Positions 37,097-45,846 of a stretch of DNA of 64,000 nt are shown here, piece after piece (position 1 is the stretch's first letter; each line of letters starts with the position of its first letter). The translations under genes and the position numbers were made by a program. Origin of the DNA: Crateriforma spongiae (lineage in GTDB: Bacteria; Planctomycetota; Planctomycetia; Pirellulales; Pirellulaceae); contig NZ_JAAXMS010000005.1 of assembly GCF_012290005.1 (NCBI RefSeq), positions 62,001 through 126,000 on the forward strand. Direction: 5' to 3'. The notes beneath the pieces were generated by a model. It searched no databases. It was given only the letters and a program-made list of their open reading frames with translations, and was not told the DNA's origin.

Positions 37097-39317
37097 TCGC
37101 TTGATTCTGAACGGATTGCTTTTGGGGTTGGGGTTGTTCGTCGGTTCAACGTTCGACACCACATCGATGCTATTGCCATTGTTGTTGTTGGCCAGCATCG
37201 TCGGACAACATGCGGCGTATCGACGTCAGCGACGCGACGGGGGTGGCACCGACGGCTCTGGTTCTCGCCAACGACTTGCCTTTTTGGCACCGATGGTCGC
37301 CATCGTGTTGGCGGTTGCCTGGCGATCGCGTCAGTATGGTGGCGATAATGCCAATCCGATCCAGGCCGCTGCGGATATGATCGCTCACGGCTGCGTTTTC
37401 GCATCGATGGTCGGTTGGGTGATGCGGCCCAACCGCGGGCACGTTTTGATGTTGGGCGGCGGATTGGTGGCGGTTTTGGCCTGTGTTTTGGTCGGCGGTG
37501 CCAGTCAAACGATTTTGGGCCAGACCACGGTTGGCGTTGTGACCTGTCTTTCGTTTTTGGTCGCGGCACAGATCATCGGTTGGGCTCCGCTGGAACACGC
37601 GGGGCAGCATTCCGGTTCATCGGAACGGCGCCGCGATGTCGCATTGACCTCGTCGATCGATGGCGAAAGTTGGTTGGTCCGATTGGCGTCAGGTCCCTGG
37701 ATGTTTTCGGCTGTCGCGGCGACCGGGATTTTGACCGGAACGACGCTAATGGCCCAGGCGGCCGGTACCCTGTTGCCCGATATCCAAAAGCGGTTGCAGG
37801 ACCAGTTAAACAACTCGCTTGATGCACTGAGCGATCGGATTGTGATCGCGGGCATGTCCTACGTTCACGGTTCCCGGTTGGGAGTGATTCGAAATCACAT
37901 TTTGGCTTCGCCAGAGGAAATTGCGTTTCGTGCCTTCGCCGATTCCGCACCCGGCTACCTACGTGGCACGGTGTTCGATACCTACCGGACCAGGCGATGG
38001 CTATTGAGCAGCGAGTCAAGTTTTGGGCGACGACGCAACAGCGATTTGACCGTGATTTTTGCTGCGAAGACCGCCACAAGTCCCACGTTTGGTGCGATCA
38101 GCGAAGAATTGCTTCGTTTCCCCATTCGCGACGAAGACTATTCGCCCGGCGGACGCGTTCTGTCGGACCCGGCCGGTTCGCCGATCCGTCAGACGAAGAC
38201 CATCGAGGTTCACAATCGACCGGAAAAGGGCCTGATGATTTTCACATCGCTCAACACGCGATGGATCGAAGCGGTGGCTGACAGCATTCAGTTGACCAGT
38301 CACGAAGTCATCGAATCGGGCGTCAATATCACCGAACCCTACGTGTTGGGTGTTGTCAAAGACCCGATTCGACAGCGAATCGCACCGGAGCAACGCGGGG
38401 CACTGTTGCGTGTGCCTGGGACGTTGGAATCGACCCTTGCGACGTATGCGGACATGTTGTGCAGCAGCGAAAAAACGTCCCAGCAAAACGCACAATCGGT
38501 GGCGCAGTTTTTCCAATCAAAGTTCGAGTATTCGCTGAACCAACAATCTCGGCCTCCACGCGGTGTCGATCCGCTGAAGTATTTCTTGGACACGCGGCAT
38601 CCGGCACACTGTGAATACTTTGCCTCCGCCACCGCTTTGATTCTTCGGCAGGCGGGAATCCCAACACGGTACGTCACGGGTTATGTGACTTGGGAAAAGA
38701 GTACCGAAGAAGAATATTACCTGGCGAGAAACCGGGATGCCCATGCATGGGTCGAGGCGTACGACGACGAGAATCAAGTTTGGTTTGCGGTCGAATCGAC
38801 GCCCGGTCGACGGTACAGCCAATTGGATTTTGAAAACCAATCGGATTTGGCTAGCGACGACGACTGGTACAACGCAAACCAAGTTGGCGAAGGAGATTCC
38901 GGGCTGTTTTCGTGGCTGTACGGTCGCTTGATCGGCAGCGGGGTGATCGCGTTTTTCTCATCCAGTATCCGGTCGGTCCAATTGCCGTTGTTTGTCTTGT
39001 TGGTCGGCCTGGTCTGGTTTCGCGGACGCATTCGTCGACAGCAACACGAGACGGACGATGACGTTCGCGCCCGACGAATGTTGCGTCATGTTGATCGCAA
39101 GGTGAAACGATATTCACTGATCCGCCATAGCAATGAAACGTTGCATCGATTCGCCGATCGAGTGGAACAGGCTTCCGTAGACGCCTTGTCGCGTTTCCAG
39201 CAAACCAAGCGTGGTGTCGATCAGAAGCAATCCGATCGATTGGCGTCCATGGCCGATTGGTATCGACGGTACGCGGCGGATCGCTATCGCGGGCGGACGC
39301 CGACGCCGTTCGCGTGA
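37086..39317 (+). CDS. Membrane transglutaminase-like protein (TgpA-like)
   Basis: The 743-residue protein starts at ATG 37086, inside the end of the DUF58 gene. About six helices fill the N-terminal 220 residues, followed by an extracytoplasmic segment with a transglutaminase-like (papain-type) domain at about residues 450-575. The catalytic Cys is C509 in A-H-C-E-Y-F-A-S-A and the His is H553 in D-A-H-A-W-V-E-A-Y. The third residue, normally Asp in V-D-P-T-P, is Glu570 in A-V-E-S-T-P-G. A final helix near residue 630 and a basic C-terminal tail follow. Members of this group sit with MoxR and DUF58 across bacteria; whether they act as a protease or cross-linker of envelope proteins is unresolved. 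Confidence 0.88.
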   Translation: MLHDRLILNGLLLGLGLFVGSTFDTTSMLLPLLLLASIVGQHAAYRRQRRDGGGTDGSGSRQRLAFLAPMVAIVLAVAWRSRQYGGDNANPIQAAADMIAHGCVFASMVGWVMRPNRGHVLMLGGGLVAVLACVLVGGASQTILGQTTVGVVTCLSFLVAAQIIGWAPLEHAGQHSGSSERRRDVALTSSIDGESWLVRLASGPWMFSAVAATGILTGTTLMAQAAGTLLPDIQKRLQDQLNNSLDALSDRIVIAGMSYVHGSRLGVIRNHILASPEEIAFRAFADSAPGYLRGTVFDTYRTRRWLLSSESSFGRRRNSDLTVIFAAKTATSPTFGAISEELLRFPIRDEDYSPGGRVLSDPAGSPIRQTKTIEVHNRPEKGLMIFTSLNTRWIEAVADSIQLTSHEVIESGVNITEPYVLGVVKDPIRQRIAPEQRGALLRVPGTLESTLATYADMLCSSEKTSQQNAQSVAQFFQSKFEYSLNQQSRPPRGVDPLKYFLDTRHPAHCEYFASATALILRQAGIPTRYVTGYVTWEKSTEEEYYLARNRDAHAWVEAYDDENQVWFAVESTPGRRYSQLDFENQSDLASDDDWYNANQVGEGDSGLFSWLYGRLIGSGVIAFFSSSIRSVQLPLFVLLVGLVWFRGRIRRQQHETDDDVRARRMLRHVDRKVKRYSLIRHSNETLHRFADRVEQASVDALSRFQQTKRGVDQKQSDRLASMADWYRRYAADRYRGRTPTPFA

Positions 39318-39356
39318 TGATCGATTGTGCCCGCATCCGGTAACGACGATACTGGA

Positions 39357-41309
39357 TCAAGAATTTTCGGTGTCATGATCGGTGACGATCACGTCATCGG
39401 GCAGGGTCGTACTGTGAATGGCCCCGGCGTCGTCTGTTTCCTCGCAGGGCAGCCAAATCCTAAAACAGCTGCCGCGTCCAACCGGCGAATCCAAGACTTG
39501 AATGTCGCCGTCATGTTCACGCAGGATTTTGGCACTAACGGGCAGCCCCAAGCCGGTGCCAGTGGAACCCTTGCTGGATTCGAACAGCGAAAAGATCTTT
39601 TCGCGTTGTTCCGGCGGCACGCCCAAGCCGTTGTCGATCACATCGACCCGCCATCCATGGCCGGCGACAAACTTCGTTTGCACAAACACTTTGGCCTGGT
39701 CGTCGTCCGGGTTCGGAACGTCTTCGGCCAGCGGACCGGTGGGGGCGTGTGGCGGCAAGCTTTCCAGTGTGTCCGACGTTGATGAAACGTCGTCGGTCGT
39801 TTGTTCGATGGACTGAATTTCCGTTATCGAATCCGCGACATCGTCTTGGGCATCCACCCCGGCCTTGGCCGCGTCGATCGCGTTGGTGACCAGATTCAGC
39901 AAAGCCCGGTGGATCGCGTCGGGATCAAATTTTGCGGTCGGTAGGTCATCGGCCAAGTCACAGCCCAACTGGACGTCCAGTTCGCGTGCCCGGCTGTGCA
40001 TCAATTCGATCACGTCGGACACCGTGGCGTTCAAGTCCGCATCGATTCGTTCGGGTTCGCGTTCTTTGGAAAACGACAGCATGTCCAGGACCAAGTTGGA
40101 AATGCGATCCTGATTGCGTTCGACGATGGACCAGCCACGTCGCACCGCGTCGTTGTCGTCTCGTTTCAGTCCCGCATCGATCAGATAGCTGCCGCCCCGG
40201 ATGCCTTGCAAAATATTCTTTACATGATGGCTGATCATCGCGATCGTTTGACCCATCGCCGCTAAGCGTTCGCTTTGCACCAGTGCCGAATAATAGAACG
40301 TGTCTTCGATCGCAAGTGCCGCTTGGTATCCGATGGCCGTGATCAAACGCAGGTGTTCGTCGGTGAACCTTGGCTGGCCGCCGCTTTGCATCAGCCGTCC
40401 CGGCGAACTGTAGGTGTCAACGTACAATGCACCGACGATGTCATATCGGCCTTGCAGCGGCACGCACAAAGCTTCGCGGACACCTGCCTGAACGATCGAC
40501 GCGGCCGATTCGAACCGATCGTCGCCTTTTGCATCGGTCGTGCGAACACCTTCGCGACGGTCGATCACGTAGTCCAGGATGGTCCGGCTGATCGCGATCC
40601 GTTCGTCCGTGTTGACGTTCGTCGCCGATGATGAATCGGACTTCGGCGAAGTCGTCAGGTGAAGCGAATCGGATTTGCCCAGCGATTCGTTGGGTTTGGA
40701 TAGTTGGCGGTCGCATCGTGCGGCGGGCTGCAATTGGCCGGTGTCCGGATCCTTCAGCATGATGCAGCCGCGATCCGCATCGACCCAGTCAAAAACCAAT
40801 TGCAAGATTCGATCCAGCACGGTGTCCAGGTCTTCGCCACGTCCGACGGCGATCGCGGTTCGATAAATGACTTCCAACGATCGTTCGGCGTCCGATGCCG
40901 ACGGCGGACCGGTTGCGGCGGAACGTGAAAGCGACGAAACGATCTGGCTGGCTTCGCTGTCACGAGATTTGCCGACAATGTCGACCCCGTGGGCGGCATC
41001 CAGGGATGCGGGCAGCCCCGTGCCGGTAAAAATCAGCAACGACTGGCCGATTTCGATGCGGTCACCGCTTTGCAGCCAGTGGTTTTGAACTTTTTCGCCG
41101 TTGATGCGGGTCCCGTTGCTGCTGCCCAGATCGAGCAGTTGGTACTTGCCCGCGGTCGCTTGGCAGCGGATTTCCGCGTGCGTCCGCGATACTTCACTGT
41201 CCAGCAGTTGGATGTCACAGTGGCCTTCGCGTCCGATTCGATGAACGGCCGAACGCAGTTGGAAATAAGATCCCTGATTGCGGCCGCGAACTACAAACAG
41301 GGAAGCCAT
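39357..41309 (-). CDS. Soluble sensor histidine kinase with FHA and GAF domains
   Basis: The 650-residue protein starts at ATG 41309 (M-A-S-L-F-V-V-R-G). Domains in order: FHA (residues about 5-95, with G-R-E-G-H-C-D, the S-R-T-H-A-E phosphothreonine-binding core and L-G-S-S-N-G-T), a GAF domain (about 150-345), the dimerisation/phosphoacceptor helix with His in M-I-S-H-H-V-K-N-I-L, and the ATPase with N-box N-L-V-T-N-A-I-D-A, G1 V-I-D-N-G-L-G-V and G2 G-T-G-L-G-L. There are no transmembrane helices, so it senses an internal signal or a phosphorylated partner through FHA. An acidic Ser/Thr/Asp-rich insert sits inside the ATPase, between N and G1. There is no adjacent response regulator; the closest is the lone receiver at 21332. 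Confidence 0.9.
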   Translation of the reverse strand: MASLFVVRGRNQGSYFQLRSAVHRIGREGHCDIQLLDSEVSRTHAEIRCQATAGKYQLLDLGSSNGTRINGEKVQNHWLQSGDRIEIGQSLLIFTGTGLPASLDAAHGVDIVGKSRDSEASQIVSSLSRSAATGPPSASDAERSLEVIYRTAIAVGRGEDLDTVLDRILQLVFDWVDADRGCIMLKDPDTGQLQPAARCDRQLSKPNESLGKSDSLHLTTSPKSDSSSATNVNTDERIAISRTILDYVIDRREGVRTTDAKGDDRFESAASIVQAGVREALCVPLQGRYDIVGALYVDTYSSPGRLMQSGGQPRFTDEHLRLITAIGYQAALAIEDTFYYSALVQSERLAAMGQTIAMISHHVKNILQGIRGGSYLIDAGLKRDDNDAVRRGWSIVERNQDRISNLVLDMLSFSKEREPERIDADLNATVSDVIELMHSRARELDVQLGCDLADDLPTAKFDPDAIHRALLNLVTNAIDAAKAGVDAQDDVADSITEIQSIEQTTDDVSSTSDTLESLPPHAPTGPLAEDVPNPDDDQAKVFVQTKFVAGHGWRVDVIDNGLGVPPEQREKIFSLFESSKGSTGTGLGLPVSAKILREHDGDIQVLDSPVGRGSCFRIWLPCEETDDAGAIHSTTLPDDVIVTDHDTENS

Positions 41310-41635
41310 GGGAAGGATCGTCGAAAATAAAAAGCTGGGGCAACTGTGCACGCGGCCGGTCCGAACGGTGCGGCCGCCCACGGTCGTACCAGGCGGTCCG
41401 ACCTGCCACCGTTGATCGGTGGTCGCATCGATTGACGCTGCACCGATTGTGATCGGCGCGGCGTCTGTGAAGAATGTACCACACGTTTCAGACATCTTTC
41501 ACGTTGGCGGGCCACCAATCACGTTGGTCTGCAAGCGTGGTCGACCCGTCCGCTGTTGGCGGTTCGCATTGATCAGATCCCAGCGGATATGGTCGACACG
41601 CCGCCCATACCCCCCGTTTCCGACGACGCCCACCG
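41310..41635. other. Divergent promoter region between the histidine kinase and second moxR
   Basis: No gene is visible in these 326 bases, which hold the promoters of both divergent genes. I could not identify a convincing promoter or repeat here. Confidence 0.4.
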
Positions 41636-42760
41636 ATGCAAGAACCCAACGCATTTCGCGACCAGGATTTCCAGGACGACGCATCGGCCGGCAAAGTGGA
41701 TGGCGATCCGTCATCCGGCGAACAAACGACGCCGACCGACGACGCCACCGACGACGCCACCGACGACTTGATCGCGGCCAGGCAATTGGTCGAAGCCTGT
41801 CAAGCGATCCGTCACCAAGTCGCCCAGGTCGTGGTGGGACAAGACGATGTGATCGAGCAATTGTTGATCGCGATCCTGGCCCGAGGCCATTGTTTGTTGG
41901 AAGGGGTGCCGGGGCTGGCCAAGACTCTGATGGTCCGTACGTTGGCACAATCGATGCATTTGGAATTTCGGCGAATCCAGTTCACCCCCGACTTGATGCC
42001 GGCGGATATCACCGGCACCGACATCATCCAAGAGGACCCCGAAACGAACCGTCGGCAATTGGTGTTTCAACCGGGGCCGGTCTTCACGCAAATGCTGTTG
42101 GCTGATGAAATCAACCGAACGCCGCCGAAGACCCAGGCGGCTTTGCTGGAAGCGATGCAGGAACACGAAGTCACTGCGTCGGGGCACACGTATCGGCTGA
42201 AAGAGCCCTTCTTTGTTCTGGCCACCCAGAATCCGATCGAACAAGAAGGCACGTATCCGTTGCCCGAAGCCCAGCGGGACCGATTTTTGTTCCACGTCTT
42301 GGTCAACTATCCGAATCGTCAGGAAGAGGCCGAGATCATTGACCGAACAACGTCGACGTCCGATTGGAAAGTCCGCGCGGTTGTTTCGGGTGACGACATG
42401 GTTCGATTTCAATCGCTGGTCCGCCGTGTGCCTCTGCCCCAGCACGTTCGTGATTGGGTGCTGGAAATGGTTTGTTCGGCGCGACCGAGTGATCCGTCCA
42501 GTCCGGCGTGGGTGCGCGAGTTTGTTCAGTGGGGCCCCGGGCCGCGTGCATCACAACAGTTGGTCCTGGCCGCAAAAGCAAGGTGTTTGTTGCATTCACG
42601 CAGCGTGGTCAGCGTGGAAGATGTCCAGGCCTTGGCCCATCCCATCTTGCGACACCGAATGGTCCCGACCTTTGCGGCCGAAGCGGATGGCATTCGAGTG
42701 GATGACTTGATTGATCGGCTGATGGACGAGACGAAACAAGCGGATCAGTCGGCGCTGTAA
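41636..42760 (+). CDS. MoxR family AAA+ ATPase (second copy)
   Basis: The 374-residue paralogue of the ATPase at 34593 has the classical MoxR Walker [10 protein letters not shown], Walker [11 protein letters not shown], the [17 protein letters not shown] box, and a lid domain at the C-terminus. A hydrophilic leader of about 45 residues includes a short D-D-A-T repeat encoded by a 12-base tandem duplication near 41740. It has no DUF58 neighbour; it is followed by an RDD protein after about 100 bases. It may work with other VWA/DUF58 proteins such as those at the end of this window, but that is inference. Confidence 0.93.
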   Translation: MQEPNAFRDQDFQDDASAGKVDGDPSSGEQTTPTDDATDDATDDLIAARQLVEACQAIRHQVAQVVVGQDDVIEQLLIAILARGHCLLEGVPGLAKTLMVRTLAQSMHLEFRRIQFTPDLMPADITGTDIIQEDPETNRRQLVFQPGPVFTQMLLADEINRTPPKTQAALLEAMQEHEVTASGHTYRLKEPFFVLATQNPIEQEGTYPLPEAQRDRFLFHVLVNYPNRQEEAEIIDRTTSTSDWKVRAVVSGDDMVRFQSLVRRVPLPQHVRDWVLEMVCSARPSDPSSPAWVREFVQWGPGPRASQQLVLAAKARCLLHSRSVVSVEDVQALAHPILRHRMVPTFAAEADGIRVDDLIDRLMDETKQADQSAL

Positions 42761-42857
42761 GTGGTTGCATCGACGCGTCGGAGACGTGATATGATTTGGC
42801 GGCGCCCCCGTGCCCCCCTGCTCCGTTTCAATCCATGGTTACCGCCGAGTCAACGCA

Positions 42858-43397
42858 ATGAGCCAGAGTAATCCGTACGCACCGACTGCTGAAACGATGT
42901 CCGCCGACCCGTTCACCACGGTGCCGCAGTCCACCGAGCTAGCGACACTGGGCGAACGTTTTCTCGGGGCACTGATCGATGGCGTGATTCAGTTGGTGCT
43001 GATCATCCCGTTTTCGTTCGGAATCGGTTTCGCCTTTGCCGCCGCCGTGGGTGCCGAAGGGGTGCAGACCTATCAATATGCGATCGAAGCGGCGGGGGCT
43101 CTGGTCGGCGTAGGGATCTTTTTGGCGTTGAACGGATACTTGCTGGCAAGCAAGGGCAAGACGATCGGCAAAGTCGTGATGAAGACGACGATCGTACACC
43201 GCGACACCGAACAACTGCTGCCTTTCTGGCCGCTGATCGGCAAACGTTACGCCTGGCTGTGGGCGTGCAGTCTGATTCCGATCGTCGGTGGGATCATTCC
43301 GTTGATCGACGCCTTGCTGATCTTCCGCAGCAATCGCGCTTGTCTGCACGATGACATCGCGAAGACGAAAGTCATCAAGGACCAGATTCGCGCCTGA
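42858..43397 (+). CDS. RDD family membrane protein
   Basis: The 179-residue protein starts at ATG 42858, after an upstream frame that is not family-like. The N-terminal 30 residues are polar (N-P-Y-A-P-T, a common planctomycete leader of membrane proteins). The RDD domain then begins with G-E-R-F-L-G-A-L-I-D-G-V, giving the R and first D, and the second D is in L-I-D-A-L-L-I-F. Three to four helices are predicted. RDD proteins may transport ions or act as small membrane partners; no specific function can be assigned. Confidence 0.85.
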   Translation: MSQSNPYAPTAETMSADPFTTVPQSTELATLGERFLGALIDGVIQLVLIIPFSFGIGFAFAAAVGAEGVQTYQYAIEAAGALVGVGIFLALNGYLLASKGKTIGKVVMKTTIVHRDTEQLLPFWPLIGKRYAWLWACSLIPIVGGIIPLIDALLIFRSNRACLHDDIAKTKVIKDQIRA

Positions 43398-43474
43398 TCA
43401 ATGAAACGCCGCGTTTGCGATTCGCGTGGCTTTTTTGCGGCGGCAACGTTCCATCGGTCGGACGATTCGGCCGG

Positions 43475-44059
43475 CTACTTCGACCAAGTCAGAAAGCGGC
43501 GTAGCAGTTCTACACCGGGCTGGGTTAAGAAGCTTTCGGGGTGAAATTGCCAGCCTTCCAGCGGATACTCGCGGTGGCGGACGCCCATGATTTGGCGATT
43601 GCCGCCGGTGTCGGTCCATGCCGAAACGATCAAATCATCGGGACAAGTTTCCGGGTCGATGACCAAGGAGTGATAGCGGGTGGCGATGAACGGCATGGGC
43701 ACGCCGGCGAACAGTCCACCATCGTCGTGATGGATCTGGTCCGTTTTTCCGTGCATCAATTCGGGGGCGCGAATGATGTCGCCGCCGAACGCTTGGCCGA
43801 TCGACTGGTGTCCCAAACAGACGCCCAGCAGCGGAATCTGGCCGGCAAACCGACGCACGCACTGAACGCTGACACCCGCTTCGTTGGGTGTGCAAGGGCC
43901 GGGCGAAATGATCATTCGCGAAGGTCGCAATTCGGCGATCGCATCGACCGACATTTCGTCATTGCGAATGACGCGAACGTCGACTGCACCATCAATTTCG
44001 CCCAATCGCTGGACCAGGTTGTAGGTGAAGGAATCGTAATTATCGATGACGACGACCAT
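43475..44059 (-). CDS. pabA: Anthranilate/aminodeoxychorismate synthase glutaminase subunit
   Basis: This class I glutamine amidotransferase of 194 residues supplies ammonia to chorismate for anthranilate (TrpG) or 4-amino-4-deoxychorismate (PabA). The nucleophile Cys is in G-V-C-L-G-H-Q, with the catalytic His-Glu in F-H-P-E-S. M-V-V-V-I-D-N-Y-D-S-F-T-Y-N-L at the N-terminus is the family's hallmark. The ATG at 44059 is chosen because the family always begins here; an open extension reaches 44179. In many bacteria one protein serves both enzymes. With no trpE or pabB adjacent I cannot separate the two roles, so the symbol is provisional. Confidence 0.92.
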   Translation of the reverse strand: MVVVIDNYDSFTYNLVQRLGEIDGAVDVRVIRNDEMSVDAIAELRPSRMIISPGPCTPNEAGVSVQCVRRFAGQIPLLGVCLGHQSIGQAFGGDIIRAPELMHGKTDQIHHDDGGLFAGVPMPFIATRYHSLVIDPETCPDDLIVSAWTDTGGNRQIMGVRHREYPLEGWQFHPESFLTQPGVELLRRFLTWSK

Positions 44060-44374
44060 GAGCCTGCACCGGCAGCGAATGTCAATGGGAAAATGCGGAA
44101 AGGAATCGAAAAACGGATTCTTCGAAATCGCCGGCGTAAACGATCTTGCGCCGTCTTTGACGCAAAGCTTATAATGCACGGGCCGACAGGGACAGCGACC
44201 TCATTTGACGGGTCACGATCCCACGAAACGTGCGTTCAACAACAACGTGTGTTCAACAGCGATTCACCAACGGTGTCGGCCTGGACGGCACGATCCTCGC
44301 GGCACGATGTGCCGGCGTCTTGTCGATCCAGGCGGCGTTACCGCGACGGCTCGATCTAGCGATTCTTTTCCTCT
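44060..44374. other. Promoter region between pabA and the DUF2617 gene
   Basis: These 315 bases have no gene. The only clear signal is a sigma-70-type promoter on the + strand at 44146-44175, listed separately. Confidence 0.45.
44146..44175 (+). promoter_or_regulatory. Sigma-70-type promoter, likely for the DUF2617 and HisA-like genes
   Basis: A perfect TATAAT (44170-44175) lies 18 bases after TTGCGC (44146-44151). It is the best -10 box in the window and would give a leader of about 190-210 bases before the DUF2617 start. Confidence 0.55.
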
Positions 44375-44935
44375 TTGAATTTTGGACGTCTCGTTTTGCT
44401 TTCGGTTCGCCCCAAAGTTGCCGAATTGGCTTTTCATGTGTTCAGCCGCTCGCTGCACCCGGAACTGTACGTGGTGCATCAGAGTCGACGGATTGAACGC
44501 AGCAACTACGAATCGCGGATCGAATTGACCAATTGTGGCCACGTCGTGACGTGGAACGCGGCCGGCGGCACGCTGTGCGAAGTCGCCACCAGTGCCCGCC
44601 AACCGCTGCCCAAGCGGCGTTGTCTATTGACCCAACCGCTGAAGGGCAGTCGCACCGAAACGGCCGAATGTCGTGGTGGTGTCAGCTATCGAACCCACTT
44701 TCAATTGGAATCCGTTGAACCGGACATGTTTTGGATGGTTCAAAAGCAATTGGGCAACGGACCCACCGAAGGCCTGCTGCACCGTTTCGATTCCAGCGGA
44801 CGAATGGCTTTTGGAGCTCTCAGCTACATCAACATCGAATTGCGGTTGCGTTCGATGCTGGTCCAAGCCATTCACACCTTTCCCGACGATTACGCGATCG
44901 TGAAAGTCGAATCGCTGTTCTCGTTGGAAACTTGA
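44375..44935 (+). CDS. DUF2617 family protein
   Basis: This protein of about 186 residues matches DUF2617, recognisable by L-S-V-R-P-K-V-A-E-L-A-F near the start, the following R-S-L-H-P-E-L-Y, and the C-terminal L-H-R-F-D-S-S-G-R block. No ATG precedes the domain; TTG at 44375 or TTG at 44396 (directly before L-S-V-R-P) are the plausible starts. There is no signal peptide or membrane helix. The family is seen in planctomycetes and actinobacteria and has no known activity. It lies 29 bases upstream of the HisA-like gene and should be co-transcribed with it. Confidence 0.8.
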   Translation: MNFGRLVLLSVRPKVAELAFHVFSRSLHPELYVVHQSRRIERSNYESRIELTNCGHVVTWNAAGGTLCEVATSARQPLPKRRCLLTQPLKGSRTETAECRGGVSYRTHFQLESVEPDMFWMVQKQLGNGPTEGLLHRFDSSGRMAFGALSYINIELRLRSMLVQAIHTFPDDYAIVKVESLFSLET

Positions 44936-44964
44936 TCTATCCAGCATCGGGGTGAATCGTATCG

Positions 44965-45801
44965 ATGAGCGGGGGCGATGCAAAAACGACCGAGGACCAG
45001 CGTACGCAAGCCGACGCAGCAGCCCCGGTGCCGGGGACAGCGTCCTGGGATCTGACCCGCTGTGTCGCCGTGCTGGACTTGGCCGATCATCAGGCCGTGC
45101 ATGCGGTCGCCGGGCACCGGGAATCGTATCGTCCGATTCGTTTGTCGGCCGATGCGTCCGATGCCGGTTCGGTGATTGCATTGACCGATCACTATCTGCG
45201 GCTCGGCTTGCGGCAATTCTATCTGGCGGATTTGGATTCGCTTTGCGGCCATGAACCCCAATGGCCAACCTTGCGGCGTATCCTGCGTCATTTGGCAATC
45301 CAAGGCGGAATCCGAGGCTGGATCGATCTGGGGTGGACCGGCCAAGAGCCGCCGGAAATTCACAGCGAAGTCAGCCGAATCAGCCGCCAGTACGGCTGGG
45401 TGCGTTGGGTGATGGCGAGCGAATCGCTGGCCAACGTTGATGCGCTACAAAAGCGATGTCCGCCGATCGGAACTGATCGGATGGTCTTTAGTTTTGACTT
45501 TCGTGGCGGCGAATTCTGGTCGCGCGGCCCGAGCCTGCAACAGTGGCTGGAAACCGTACAGCAGCAGTCCATCGACACGGCGATCATCCTGGATGTCGCT
45601 CAAGTGGGAACCGCGTCCGGTGGCAGCGATCCGATGCAGTTGTGCCGCGACGTGATCGGGCAATATCAAACGATGGGCGGTCCAGCGGTGCGGTGGATTA
45701 GCGGTGGCGGAGTGCGAAACGCCGATGATGTCCGCAATTTCGTGGACGCCGGCTGTGATGCCGTCCTGGTGGCCACCGCGATGTTGCCGCCTCAGGACTG
45801 A
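44965..45801 (+). CDS. HisA/HisF-related TIM-barrel protein
   Basis: The 278-residue protein is a (beta/alpha)8 barrel of the HisA/HisF superfamily, but is divergent from the histidine enzymes. Its first strand and loop read A-V-L-D38-L-A-D-H-Q-A-V-H-A-V-A-G, resembling the archaeal and methylotroph 'hisA/hisF family' group found in tetrahydromethanopterin-using organisms. The two HisA catalytic aspartates appear conserved: D38 and the Asp in F-S-F-D-F-R-G-G. The phosphate-binding glycine loops S-G-G-G-V-R-N near residue 250 and the following V-A-T-A-M-L are present. A 25-residue disordered leader precedes the barrel. I infer a role in pterin cofactor (C1 carrier) synthesis; it is not the true HisA, as no other his genes are here. 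Confidence 0.75.
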   Translation: MSGGDAKTTEDQRTQADAAAPVPGTASWDLTRCVAVLDLADHQAVHAVAGHRESYRPIRLSADASDAGSVIALTDHYLRLGLRQFYLADLDSLCGHEPQWPTLRRILRHLAIQGGIRGWIDLGWTGQEPPEIHSEVSRISRQYGWVRWVMASESLANVDALQKRCPPIGTDRMVFSFDFRGGEFWSRGPSLQQWLETVQQQSIDTAIILDVAQVGTASGGSDPMQLCRDVIGQYQTMGGPAVRWISGGGVRNADDVRNFVDAGCDAVLVATAMLPPQD

Positions 45802-45846
45802 GATGGTGGTCGTGGTCAATCGGAGTGATCGACTCGATCGCCTGGT

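Noticed and set aside
41730-41775. Short tandem repeat suggesting a microsatellite or CRISPR-like array
   Set aside because: It is a 12-base duplication encoding a D-D-A-T repeat within the leader of the second MoxR; there are no spacers and only two units.
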